Assembly: GCF_000682715.1 (NCBI RefSeq)
Contig: NZ_AWFH01000063.1
Coordinates: forward strand, 79,521-143,520
DNA length: 64,000 nucleotides
Origin: Hyphomonas atlantica corrig.
GTDB taxonomy: Bacteria; Pseudomonadota; Alphaproteobacteria; Caulobacterales; Hyphomonadaceae
Direction: 5' to 3'
Shown: positions 24,376 through 34,874 of the stretch, piece by piece
How the letters are laid out: every line of letters starts with the position of its first letter
Numbering within the stretch: position 1 is the stretch's first letter
Program-made: the position numbers and the translations under genes
Notes under the pieces: model-generated
What the model was told of the DNA's origin: nothing
Seen by the model: only the letters and a program-made list of their open reading frames with translations
Database searches by the model: none

Positions 24376-26037
24376 ATGCGTGACACAGGCAGAATGCCTA
24401 ACGAATATCACCGGGGTGTTAACGACTTGCCCGATCTGGCGCGAAAGAGATTACAGTTCATTCATCTCGTCTGGCTGGTGCTGACGGGGGGAGTGGGTCT
24501 GGCTGCGCTTATCGGTGGCACAGCTGATTCGGCACTGTTGGCAGGTCTGGTGATGGCGGCGCTGCCGGGAATTGTGGGCGCCACCCTGTTGCACGAAAGG
24601 GTTCAGGCAGACGATCTGGTCGGGCCGTTTCTGGTGATCGGCTGGACGCTGCTGGCCATGCTGGGGATCTCTGCGACGGGTGTGACGCTGTCGCCGCTGA
24701 CCATATTGTTCGCGATTGCGCCGCTGACGGCGATGAATCTGGAAAAGCCCGGCATGGCGGCCGAAGCGGCGATTTTCAGCGCCTTTGCGTTTCTTGCGGC
24801 TGCGGTGATGGTGCGAATAGGCCTGTTGCCGCCGGCAAACCCCACCAGCCTGTATCAGGTGCCTGCCATGCTGCTCGCCTTCGCGGCGCTGGTAATGGTT
24901 GGCCTGCTGGCGTGGAGTTTCATGCATGCCCGCCAGGAAGAGGCCGCCTTGCCAGTAATTGCGCCAGAGGCCGTGATCCCCGTTCGGCAGGATCTCAGCC
25001 TGCCCGAAGAATCCGGTCTGCTGCTGCTCGATGTATCCGAGTTTGGCCGCATCCGAACCCTGAGTGGCGACATGCTGGGGCTCGACGGCGTCAAGGCGGG
25101 GGGCTTGCTGGCCAGCCTGCTGCAGGACGAGTCTGAACTCAGCCTGTTGAAACCTGCCAATGGACGCACGCATGGCGAAATCACGCTGAAGAATGGTCGT
25201 GACGTGGCCTTCGTCGCCGAGGCGCATGATGAGGGCTCGATCCTGGTGTTGCGCGATCTGACGGAAGTCCGGGCGAGCACGCTGGAAACGCGGTCGCGTC
25301 TGGAAGAGGCCGAAGCGCGCCTCAGGGGGCGGACCGCCTTTTTCGCCTCACTGGGCCATGATCTGAAAACGCCGCTAAACGCCATTCTCGGCTATGCCGA
25401 CATGATGCGTGCTGGCATCCGCGGGCCGATGCCGGAACCCTACAAGGACTATCCCGAGATCATTCATGAAAGCGGACAGGATTTGTTGCTGTTGGTCGAA
25501 GACATTCTGGACCTCGCCAAGGCCGAAGCCGACCGCCAGCGCCTGGAGCCGGAGCCCGTCGATCTGACTGCCTCTGCGCAATCGGTCCTGCGCCAACTGG
25601 AAAATCAGGCCGAGCGGGCAGGTGTGAAGCTGAAGCTGAAGGCAACACGAGAAGTCTGGGCCGAGGCCGATGCAAGAGCCGTCCGCCAGATCTGGCAGAA
25701 CCTTGTGTCCAACGCCATCAAGTATTCCGTTTCAGGCGGCACTGTCACGCTGGATGCGCGCGACGAAGGCAATGCCACTGTGCTGAGCGTGACAGACAAG
25801 GGCGCGGGCATGTCACCGGAAGATGTTCGCAGCGTGCTGGAGCCGTTCTCTCAGGGCAGCAATTCCAAGGGACGCAAGGGAACAGGGCTCGGCCTCGCGG
25901 TCGTCAACTCCTTCGCGCAATTGCATGGCGGCCAGGTCGTGATTGATTCCGCACCCAACAAGGGCACGAAGGTCGAGGTCAGCCTCCCGCGCGCCAATCC
26001 TGCAGACATTCAGCCGCTGGAGGATGCGGCAGAGTGA
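24376..26037 (+). CDS. membrane sensor histidine kinase
   Basis: About 553 residues. Six hydrophobic segments (about 25-185) are followed by a degenerate PAS-like region (220-300), a coiled linker and the kinase core: the H-box ASLGHDLKTPLNAILGYADM with the phosphorylated His about residue 328, N-box NLVSNAIKYS, and the G-boxes DKGAGM and GTGLGL. No receiver is adjacent, so its partner lies elsewhere. Alternative starts are 24313 and 24394; none has a good ribosome binding site. It overlaps DUF1491 by one base. Confidence 0.88.
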   Translation: MRDTGRMPNEYHRGVNDLPDLARKRLQFIHLVWLVLTGGVGLAALIGGTADSALLAGLVMAALPGIVGATLLHERVQADDLVGPFLVIGWTLLAMLGISATGVTLSPLTILFAIAPLTAMNLEKPGMAAEAAIFSAFAFLAAAVMVRIGLLPPANPTSLYQVPAMLLAFAALVMVGLLAWSFMHARQEEAALPVIAPEAVIPVRQDLSLPEESGLLLLDVSEFGRIRTLSGDMLGLDGVKAGGLLASLLQDESELSLLKPANGRTHGEITLKNGRDVAFVAEAHDEGSILVLRDLTEVRASTLETRSRLEEAEARLRGRTAFFASLGHDLKTPLNAILGYADMMRAGIRGPMPEPYKDYPEIIHESGQDLLLLVEDILDLAKAEADRQRLEPEPVDLTASAQSVLRQLENQAERAGVKLKLKATREVWAEADARAVRQIWQNLVSNAIKYSVSGGTVTLDARDEGNATVLSVTDKGAGMSPEDVRSVLEPFSQGSNSKGRKGTGLGLAVVNSFAQLHGGQVVIDSAPNKGTKVEVSLPRANPADIQPLEDAAE

Positions 26038-26387
26038 TGATGGACAGGCTGCCGACGAAGGTCTGGGTAGATGCGCTGGTTCGCCGGGCGCAGGTCGCAG
26101 GCGCGGCGGCGTTCGTGCTGCAATCGGGCGATGAGGAGCGCGGCGACGTTGTGGTGAAGGTCGCCTGTCTGGACGGCACTGCGGCGGTCTACACGCCGAG
26201 CATAAACATGGAAGGCGACCGCGTCTTCCTGAACCTGATCGTGCAGGGGATCGGCCCGGAGGAGGCGGACGTTGACGCCTATGTTCGCAAGGCCCGCGAC
26301 CGGGACCGCGACCTGTGGGCCATCGAGATAGAGGATCGCGATGGGCGGCATTTCCTGACCGAGCCGGTTCAGGAACAGCTGGACTGA
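26037..26387 (+). CDS. DUF1491 family protein
   Basis: The 116-residue protein begins MMDRLPTKVWVDALVRRAQ, with the DUF1491 features GAAAFVLQSGDEERGDVVVK and a C-terminal ARDRDRDLWAIEIEDRDGR. It starts in the stop codon of the kinase gene (TGATG), so it is cotranscribed and may be linked to its function. The biochemical role of the family is unknown. Confidence 0.85.
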   Translation: MMDRLPTKVWVDALVRRAQVAGAAAFVLQSGDEERGDVVVKVACLDGTAAVYTPSINMEGDRVFLNLIVQGIGPEEADVDAYVRKARDRDRDLWAIEIEDRDGRHFLTEPVQEQLD

Positions 26388-26478
26388 ACTTTTCAATCCA
26401 TTGCTTAAGACAAGGTAGCCCTTTGTTAACCGTGTGCGGGCAGCTTCCGGCCATAAGCTAGCTGGGGCGCGCGACATC

Positions 26479-26853
26479 ATGCTTTTCCTGTTGAACGATC
26501 AGATTACCGAGATCGAAATTCCCGAAATGCACCTTTCCAGGAGATGGAAGTCTCTCGGGTGTGGGGATCCTTACGGAATGCGGGCGCGAGAGGCGCTCAA
26601 CTTCGCCAGCCGCGTGGTCAGCGAGCATATGAAAGAGCATATTCCGCTGGAGGATTCGCTGCTTCAGGATCTGGGCGCGCTGATCATCGCCAAGACCGGC
26701 GCAAATGCGGTTCTGTTCCCGAAATTCGGCGACATGATCGGAGAGCCGCGGCTGACCATCCTGCCGGAAACCGTGCTGGCCTCCCTCCGGGATCGCCACC
26801 GCCGCGAAGGCAAGGTACCGAATGTGGGCGAGATCTGGCCGAACGCGGCCTGA
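26479..26853 (+). CDS. hypothetical protein
   Basis: The 124-residue protein begins MLFLLNDQITEIEIPE, with no signal peptide. The middle segment HIPLEDSLLQDLGALIIAKTGANAVLFP looks like a helix and strand pair. The start is uncertain: ATG 26479 seems better than GTG 26434, but has no strong ribosome binding site. The codon pattern is like neighbouring core genes. No family recognised. Confidence 0.7.
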   Translation: MLFLLNDQITEIEIPEMHLSRRWKSLGCGDPYGMRAREALNFASRVVSEHMKEHIPLEDSLLQDLGALIIAKTGANAVLFPKFGDMIGEPRLTILPETVLASLRDRHRREGKVPNVGEIWPNAA

Positions 26854-26932
26854 CCTGATCCTGATACTGGTGCTTCAACAGATGCGCCAAATGGGCTAGG
26901 GCCTCTGCCCAGCACGAAAGAGCCCAGATTAC

Positions 26933-28527
<1,595 letters not shown>

Positions 28528-28531
<4 letters not shown>

Positions 28532-28959
28532 GTCGGATCTGTCGCGACCAGCGGCTCCGGCTTGTCGCTCGGCGGAGAGGCGAGGTCTGCGCCGCCTTCC
28601 AATTCGTCCGCGTTTTGCAGCACAGGCTGAAACTGGTTTTCGTGCATGGCCGAGAGGCCGGACGTTGCGCGCGGATTGTATTCCACCTTGCCTGCGCCGC
28701 GTTTCAGTTCACAGCGCGATGCGCCGCCATCAAACCCGGCCATGTAGCTCCACGCCACGCAGGCGCTGCGCGTGTCACATAGCTTCTGGCAATCGCTGGC
28801 CGTGGCGGTGTTCGTGAATTCATAGGTCGCGCCATAGCGGTAAACGCCCGTGGCTTGTTCGCTGGCGATCTCAACCGGGGCTTCAGCGGCGTCATGATTG
28901 TCGCCAATCGCTGGCAGGTTCAGGCAGGCAGCAAGCAGCAGGGCAGACACGATACGCAT
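28528..28959 (-). CDS. PAN/Apple-domain lipoprotein or secreted protein
   Basis: The 143-residue protein starts MRIVSALLLAACLN, where LLAAC is a possible lipobox (Cys12). The domain DCQKLCDTRSACVAWSYMAG with a later GGASRCELKRG (about 60-95) matches the PAN_4 pattern of paired cysteines around an aromatic core. Such domains bind proteins or carbohydrates. An open frame upstream to 29127 is not part of the gene, as it overlaps uup. It shares the CTAG stop with prfC. Confidence 0.75.
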
Positions 28960-29020
28960 TGGGCAGGACTCCATCCGTCTTGCGGAAGAGACTAGGTGCG
29001 CGGTCTTAAGGAATGGTTGT

Positions 29021-30841
29021 TCAGGACCCGGCCAGCGCTTCGCGCTTTTCTTCGATTTCCAGCCATTCCATCTCGATTTCGTCCAGCTCGTCGCGCGCGG
29101 CGCCGATCCGGTCTGATGCTTTGGCAAAGCCGTTTGGGTCTCGCGTGTAGAAATCAGGATCGCTCATCTTCTCTTCCAGCGTACGGATCTCTTGCTGCAG
29201 CTTCGGGATCAGCGCATTGATTTCCTTCTGGCGATGCTCATCCTTGTATGAAAGCTTTTTCTGCGGTTTCGCGCGGACTGCATTGTCTGCTTTCGGTTTT
29301 TCCGACTTCTGAACAGGGGCGTCCGACTTGCGGAAATGCTTCAGCTGGTTCTGCGCGTCGCTCCAGCCACCTGCCGTCACGACCCATCTGCCGTCGCCGA
29401 CCGGACAGAGGCAACTCGTCACCGTTGCATCCAGGAAGGCCCGGTCATGGCTCACCAGGATCAGTGTGCCATCATAATTGAGCAGCATGTCCTCCAGCAG
29501 CTCAAGGGTCTGCATGTCGAGATCGTTGGTCGGTTCGTCCATAACAAGCAGGTTCGACGGCTGCGCCAGGCCGATGGCGAGCGCGAGACGATTGCGCTCC
29601 CCGCCCGAAAGCGCGCCAACCGGCTGGCGTAGCTGCTCTGGCTTGAACAGGAAGTCCTTGGCATACGCCGCGACATGGCGCTGATTGCCCTGAACCATGA
29701 TGGAATCCCCCCCATTCGGGGCGAGGGCCTCCCACACAGTGTCTGTCGCGTTGAGGGAATCCCGGGTCTGGTCCTGATACGTCACCTGCAGCGTCTTGGA
29801 GAGGCGCACATTGCCGGCATCTGGCTCGATTTCGCCGAGCAGCAGGCGAACAAGCGTGGTCTTTCCCGCGCCATTCGGGCCGATGATCCCGATACGGTCG
29901 CCGCGCAGAATGCGCAGGGAGAGATCATCCGCGATCACAAGGGGACCGTTTGGCGTATCGAACGTTTTCGACAGTCCCTTGGCCTCGATGACCTTCTTGC
30001 TCATGGAGTCGCCGGAGCTGACAGACAGATCGGCTGTGCTCTTGCGGTCCTGAAGGGCGCCACGCATTTCGGCGTGCTGCACCCGCATCTGTTTCAGCTT
30101 TGCAAGGCGGCCCTGGTTACGCTTGCGCCGGCCAGTCACTCCGCGCGCCAGCCAGTGCTGTTCATCCTTCAACTGAGTGGTCATCCGCCGCAGCTGGCGC
30201 TCTTCTTCCACTTCGATCTGTTCGGCCCATTCGTCGAACTTTGTATAGCCTTCCGGGCTTTTCAGAACCTTTCCCTGACGCAGCCACAGCGTGTTTGTCG
30301 AAACATTCTCCAGGAACCGACGGTCGTGGCTGACCAGCAAGACGACGCCATTGAAGCCCTTCAGGCGCGCTTCCAGCGCCTCGATCATGGGCACATCAAG
30401 ATGGTTGGTCGGCTCGTCCAGCAGGATCACATCGGGATCGCGGGCGAAGGCGCGGGCAAGGGCGGCGCGGCGTTGCTGGCCGCCGGATAGCGTGGCTGGG
30501 TCGGCACTGGCGTCGACGCCGAACTCCATCAGTTCGGCCTCAGCCATATAGCTGGCCTCCAGCCCGTCTGCCACATAATCCAGAACGGTGTCATAGCCCG
30601 CCAGGCTCGGTTCCTGCGCGACAACGGCATAGGTGATGCCCGGTTGGCGCCAGACTTCTCCGCTGTCTGCTTCCACGCTTTCGGAAATGATCTTCATCAG
30701 CGTCGACTTGCCCGCGCCATTGCGGCCGACCAGCGCGACGCGCTCTCCTTTGGACAGCGAAAAGCTGACCCCGGTAAACAGGGGTTTGCCGCCAAAGGTC
30801 AGGCGAACATCATTCAGGGTGATCAGGGGAGGTTGAGCCAT
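29021..30841 (-). CDS. uup: ABC-F ATPase, Uup type
   Basis: The 606-residue soluble protein has two ABC domains: Walker A GRNGAGKST near 37-45 and GPNGAGKTT near 335, each with signatures (LSGGQQRRAALARA and LSGGERNRLALAIG). The linker between them and the C-terminal coiled coil (about 530-606) are as in Uup, which acts on ribosomes or in DNA repair. The start chosen is MAQPPLITLND (30841). Confidence 0.93.
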   Translation of the reverse strand: MAQPPLITLNDVRLTFGGKPLFTGVSFSLSKGERVALVGRNGAGKSTLMKIISESVEADSGEVWRQPGITYAVVAQEPSLAGYDTVLDYVADGLEASYMAEAELMEFGVDASADPATLSGGQQRRAALARAFARDPDVILLDEPTNHLDVPMIEALEARLKGFNGVVLLVSHDRRFLENVSTNTLWLRQGKVLKSPEGYTKFDEWAEQIEVEEERQLRRMTTQLKDEQHWLARGVTGRRKRNQGRLAKLKQMRVQHAEMRGALQDRKSTADLSVSSGDSMSKKVIEAKGLSKTFDTPNGPLVIADDLSLRILRGDRIGIIGPNGAGKTTLVRLLLGEIEPDAGNVRLSKTLQVTYQDQTRDSLNATDTVWEALAPNGGDSIMVQGNQRHVAAYAKDFLFKPEQLRQPVGALSGGERNRLALAIGLAQPSNLLVMDEPTNDLDMQTLELLEDMLLNYDGTLILVSHDRAFLDATVTSCLCPVGDGRWVVTAGGWSDAQNQLKHFRKSDAPVQKSEKPKADNAVRAKPQKKLSYKDEHRQKEINALIPKLQQEIRTLEEKMSDPDFYTRDPNGFAKASDRIGAARDELDEIEMEWLEIEEKREALAGS

Positions 30842-30873
30842 TTTTGCGATGTAGCGTGTGCCGGGGCTGCGCG

Positions 30874-31548
30874 CTAGGGTGCCAGCGCTGCAATCTCGTC
30901 CGGTTTCAGCTGGCGCCATTCGCCTTCGGGCAGGTCGCCGAGTTCGAGCGGACCGAAGCGCAGCCGGTGCAGCGTTTCGACATGGTTGCCCGCGGCGGCG
31001 AACATGCGGCGCACTTGATGATAGCGGCCTTCGGTGATGGTCAGGCGCGCGCTGCGTTCTCCGGTTACGTCCAGCTTTGCAGGCAGAAGCGGTTTGTCTT
31101 CGCCACGCAGCACCAATGTGCCGCTTGCGAACAAATCACCTTCGTGTCCTTCGAGCGGGCGGGCAAGTGTTGCCTCATAGGTCTTCTCGGTGGACGATTT
31201 CGGGGAGATCAGTCTGTGCAGCAATTTGCCATCATCCGTGAACAGGAGAAGCCCGGTCGTGTCGGCGTCCAGTCGCCCGACTGTCGAAAGTGCGGGGCTG
31301 CGTTGCAGGAAGCGGGGGGGCAGTAATTCATAGACCAGTCGGCCCTGGTCGGCGCGCGAGCAGGTAAAGCCCGCGGGCTTGTTCATCATCAGAACCATGC
31401 CCGGCGCAGGATCGAGCGGTTCATCGTCGAAGCGCAAATTGTCGCCTGACCCCGTGACCCGACCAGACTGGATGGCAGCCTCCATTTCCTTGCGGCTGCC
31501 ATAGCCGAGATTGGCGAGATATTTCGCAAGCTGACGATCAGTCTTCAT
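30874..31548 (-). CDS. rsuA: 16S rRNA pseudouridine-516 synthase family (RsuA)
   Basis: The 224-residue protein has an N-terminal S4-like part (RQLAKYLANLGYGSRKEME) and the catalytic GRLDADTTGLLLFTDDG with the active Asp near residue 95. EGRYHQVRRMFAAAGNHV closes the RsuA fold. It overlaps the rsmC-like gene upstream by 4 bases, so two 16S rRNA modifying enzymes are cotranscribed. RluE-type function is possible, but RsuA is more likely. Confidence 0.9.
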   Translation of the reverse strand: MKTDRQLAKYLANLGYGSRKEMEAAIQSGRVTGSGDNLRFDDEPLDPAPGMVLMMNKPAGFTCSRADQGRLVYELLPPRFLQRSPALSTVGRLDADTTGLLLFTDDGKLLHRLISPKSSTEKTYEATLARPLEGHEGDLFASGTLVLRGEDKPLLPAKLDVTGERSARLTITEGRYHQVRRMFAAAGNHVETLHRLRFGPLELGDLPEGEWRQLKPDEIAALAP

Positions 31549-32585
31549 CGCTTCCGCTTCGGTTTCTCCGCGCGGATGATCTTGTAGCCACCAGCGTCTT
31601 CCAGCATTTCATGTGCCTTGAAGCATTCGCCCAGTAATTGTTCATAGGGCAGGTGCCGATTGGCGACGAGCCAGAGTTGTCCGCCGGTCTTCAGCGCCTT
31701 TGCGGCGGCGCGGATGAAATCCTGTCCGAGGGATGCTGCGTCGGCCCGGCCTACGTGGAAAGGTGGGTTCATCACGACGAAGTCGTACAGCGCCGTGCCG
31801 GCATCTTTCGTCGCGTCCGCCCATTGCGCGTCCCAATTGTCAAAGCCGGACAGCGTTTCTGCGATACAGGGCAGGGCGCGATGCTCGGCTTCCAGCAGCG
31901 TCATATGTTCCACATGCGGACAATTATTGAGGACTTCGCGCGTCAGGAATCCTTGCCCTGCGCCAAAGTCAGCGCCGCGTCCCTTGATGTATTCCGGAAT
32001 ACTGTCTGCCAGTAATTCGGAGCCCGCATCGATCCTGTTCCATGAGAACAGGCCCGGGCGGCTGGAAACGCCACCTTCCATCGTCTGCGGCGCATCAAGG
32101 GCGATCCATTCGTCCATCAGAACGGTGTTGATCCGACTGCTGTCTTTCACGGCCCAGAAGGCGCGGCACTTGTTCTTGGACAGCGCTTCAGTTTCGCCGG
32201 CGATTTCGCGGAGTAGTTTCTCAATGGTCTTCGAGCCGAGCGTGTTTGGCAAGCAGGCGAGAAGTGTACCGCCCTCCGGCGCATCCCGCAGGGCGCGGGC
32301 GAGCAGGGCGCGCGTCTCGTCCTTTTGGCGCGGTGGCAGGATCAGCGTCAGCGGCGCAGCGGGAAAGTGTTCGGCCTCAGGCGGCAGAACCTCGAACCCG
32401 GCGGCCTTCAGTGCGTCATGATCCGGCTTGAAACTGTTCTGGCAGACCAGCCGGTCTTTCGGCAGCTGGGACAAATAGGGCGTCACTTCCGCGCGCAGGA
32501 ACAGGACCGGCCCGTTTTCAGGTAGGGTCACGGCGCCATCTTCCAGCGCGAGCATCAAGGTTTCGTAGACAACAGGATCAAACAT
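31545..32585 (-). CDS. rsmC: 16S rRNA (guanine-N2) methyltransferase RsmC-like
   Basis: The 346-residue protein has the two-domain RsmC layout: an N-terminal methyltransferase-like domain without SAM motifs and a C-terminal class I domain with the SAM-binding DFGAGQGFLTREVL (about 198-211) and the catalytic NPPFH motif (VVMNPPFHVGR). It is coupled to rsuA by a 4-base overlap. Confidence 0.9.
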   Translation of the reverse strand: MFDPVVYETLMLALEDGAVTLPENGPVLFLRAEVTPYLSQLPKDRLVCQNSFKPDHDALKAAGFEVLPPEAEHFPAAPLTLILPPRQKDETRALLARALRDAPEGGTLLACLPNTLGSKTIEKLLREIAGETEALSKNKCRAFWAVKDSSRINTVLMDEWIALDAPQTMEGGVSSRPGLFSWNRIDAGSELLADSIPEYIKGRGADFGAGQGFLTREVLNNCPHVEHMTLLEAEHRALPCIAETLSGFDNWDAQWADATKDAGTALYDFVVMNPPFHVGRADAASLGQDFIRAAAKALKTGGQLWLVANRHLPYEQLLGECFKAHEMLEDAGGYKIIRAEKPKRKR

Positions 32586-32641
32586 GCGCGGTCTTTAGGC
32601 GGTTTGCAGGTCGCGGGAAAGGCCCAGCGTCATAGCGGCTG

Positions 32642-34663
32642 TTACTGACGGATAACGCGCACGCCGCTGCCGGTTCGGGAGCTGGACGCCGTGGCGAAGG
32701 CCTGGGCCATGCCGCGATAGAACGTAATGCGCTCTTCCGCCGCTTCACTCATCTCCATGCCAACTTCGGCGCCAAGCAGCGGTTCGGGTGGCATGCCGGC
32801 ATGTGCGATTTCCATGATGTCCGACCAGAGATCGGCGGGCAGGCCACCGCCGGAAACTTTCGCCATCGGGCTGTCATCATCATTGCCGATCCACACCCCG
32901 CCAACATAGGCATTGGAGAAGCCAATGAACCAGGCATCGCGCCAGTCCTGGCTGGTGCCGGTCTTGCCCGCGACGGTCCAGTTGCCGAATTTGGCGCGCT
33001 GGCCGGTTCCGAAGGAGGCATTCGTCACACGCGACAGCATGCCGTTCATCTCTTTTGCCAATTCATGATCGAATACACGGTCGCGATTGTAATCCGGCCG
33101 CGTATAGAGCACGTCGCCGCGCGAATTCTCGATCTTTTCAATCAGCCAAGGGTCCATGCGGAGGCCACCTGACTGGAATGTGCCGAAGGCGCGGGTGATC
33201 TCCCACAGCGACACTTCCTGACTGCCAAGCGCGATGGATGGGAAAGGCTTCAACGGAGTGGTGATGCCAAACCGGCGGGCAACGCCGATGACGCTCTCTT
33301 CGCTGGCTTCCTGAGTCAGCTCTGCAGCGACGGTATTGGTGGAGCGGGCCATGGCTTCGCTGAGGGTCATCGGGCCAAGGAAACCGCCGCCATAGTTTTC
33401 GGGCTTCCACTTTCCGATGGAGAGCGGCGCGTCCTCGAATACGTCATAGGCAGAAAAGCCGCTTTCAAGCGCTGCCGCATAGACGAATGGTTTGAAGCTG
33501 GAGCCCGGCTGGCGTTTGGCTTGGGTGACGCGGTTGAATTCGGACTCGGTAAAGTCTCGGCCGCCGACGAGGGCGACGACGCGCCCCTCGCGGTCAATCA
33601 CGAGCGCAGCGGCCTGGCTCGCCTTGGCGGCTTCACCATCTTTCTCCATCCGCTCATTCAGTTTGGCGTGGATCTTCTGCTGCAGCTCGACATCAATCGA
33701 CAAGGTCACCACCATGTCGCCCGGCGGGCGGGGTAGCATCAGCTTCACCCGGTCGGCGACGGTATCCATCACATAGCCGAGTTGGGGGTCGTAATCCGGC
33801 GCATCGATGATGGTGATATCGGTCTCGATGGCCTCGGTGACCTCATCCTGTGTGATAAAGCCGAGATCCTGCATCTGCTGCAGCACATAAAGCTGGCGGG
33901 ATTTGGCGCCTTCCAGATTATCGCGCAAATTAAGTTTGGACGGGGCCTTGGGCAGTGCAGCGAGGATGGCGGCCTCCGGCACCGACAATTCCTCTGGCGG
34001 CTTGCCGAAATAATAGCGTGAGGCAGCATCAATACCGTAGAGACCCGCGCCGAAATACACTCTGTTCAGATAGAGCGACAGAATCTCGTCTTTTGTGAGC
34101 TTCTTCTCCAACTCGCGTGCCAGTTTCATCTCCTGCGCCTTGCGGGAGATGGTCTGGCGGCTGTCCAGAACGAGGTTCTTGATCAGCTGTTGGGTGATGG
34201 TGGATGCACCGGACACGGTCTCTCCGGCGCGCATGTTAGACCAGGCCGCGCGGGCGATGGCCGCGTCGTCTGCGCCATCATGCTCATAGAAGCGTTTGTC
34301 TTCGGCGGCGATGAAGGCCTGCGGTACATGGTCGGGCAGGCGGCTGACATCGGTCGCGCGCCCATAGCGCGGGCCGCGAACATCCAGCGTGTTCCCATTG
34401 CGATCCACGAATTCGATGGCGGGTTCGCGCTTGGCATCCCACAGCTCCGCCACGGGCGGCAGGCTGGGCATGCCGAAATAGAGAGAGCGCCACTTCCAGA
34501 AGGCCCAACCGGCCCCGGCCAGCAGCGCGATCAGCAGGACCAGCATCAGATAACGCCCGGCGCGGGTCTTCAGGAAACCGAAGCGCGAGCGTCGCACCTT
34601 TATGGCGCGGGCGCCTGTCGTCTTGCCTGCCTTTGTGGGCGGTTTTCTGGGTGTTTTCGCCAT
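32642..34663 (-). CDS. class A penicillin-binding protein (PBP1A family)
   Basis: This bifunctional peptidoglycan synthase has 673 residues. One membrane segment (36-57) anchors it. The glycosyltransferase domain has the catalytic Glu121 in AAEDKRFYEHDG and GASTITQQL at 152-160. The transpeptidase has SxxK at S388-K391 (GSSFKPF), SxN in RSTNTVA and KTG in AGKTGTSQDW. The C-terminus is short. Upstream lies a 211-base gap before the divergent monooxygenase gene. Confidence 0.95.
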   Translation of the reverse strand: MAKTPRKPPTKAGKTTGARAIKVRRSRFGFLKTRAGRYLMLVLLIALLAGAGWAFWKWRSLYFGMPSLPPVAELWDAKREPAIEFVDRNGNTLDVRGPRYGRATDVSRLPDHVPQAFIAAEDKRFYEHDGADDAAIARAAWSNMRAGETVSGASTITQQLIKNLVLDSRQTISRKAQEMKLARELEKKLTKDEILSLYLNRVYFGAGLYGIDAASRYYFGKPPEELSVPEAAILAALPKAPSKLNLRDNLEGAKSRQLYVLQQMQDLGFITQDEVTEAIETDITIIDAPDYDPQLGYVMDTVADRVKLMLPRPPGDMVVTLSIDVELQQKIHAKLNERMEKDGEAAKASQAAALVIDREGRVVALVGGRDFTESEFNRVTQAKRQPGSSFKPFVYAAALESGFSAYDVFEDAPLSIGKWKPENYGGGFLGPMTLSEAMARSTNTVAAELTQEASEESVIGVARRFGITTPLKPFPSIALGSQEVSLWEITRAFGTFQSGGLRMDPWLIEKIENSRGDVLYTRPDYNRDRVFDHELAKEMNGMLSRVTNASFGTGQRAKFGNWTVAGKTGTSQDWRDAWFIGFSNAYVGGVWIGNDDDSPMAKVSGGGLPADLWSDIMEIAHAGMPPEPLLGAEVGMEMSEAAEERITFYRGMAQAFATASSSRTGSGVRVIRQ

Positions 34664-34808
34664 GTGTTCCAGATACCCGAATTCGATTTTTCAACAGGTT
34701 AATTGCTTCAGGAATGGGGCAATGAGAAGGCATGGCGTGCAATGTGCCGCCTGCCGCGAGGTCACGCCTTACAATACGGGTATTTCCCGAGTGATAAGAG
34801 AGGCACAA

Positions 34809-34828
34809 ACTGGTTCAGTGAAACCAGT
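34809..34828. promoter_or_regulatory. inverted repeat ACTGGTT-n6-AACCAGT upstream of the monooxygenase
   Basis: Perfect 7-bp arms, 34809-34815 and 34822-34828, lie 47 bases before the monooxygenase ATG and in the gap shared with the divergent PBP gene. It is a candidate operator for a TetR-like or similar regulator; none is encoded next to it. Confidence 0.35.
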
Positions 34829-34874
34829 ATCGACCAGGGCCCGTAAATGATGGCCCGGCACCCCGGAGGAAAAC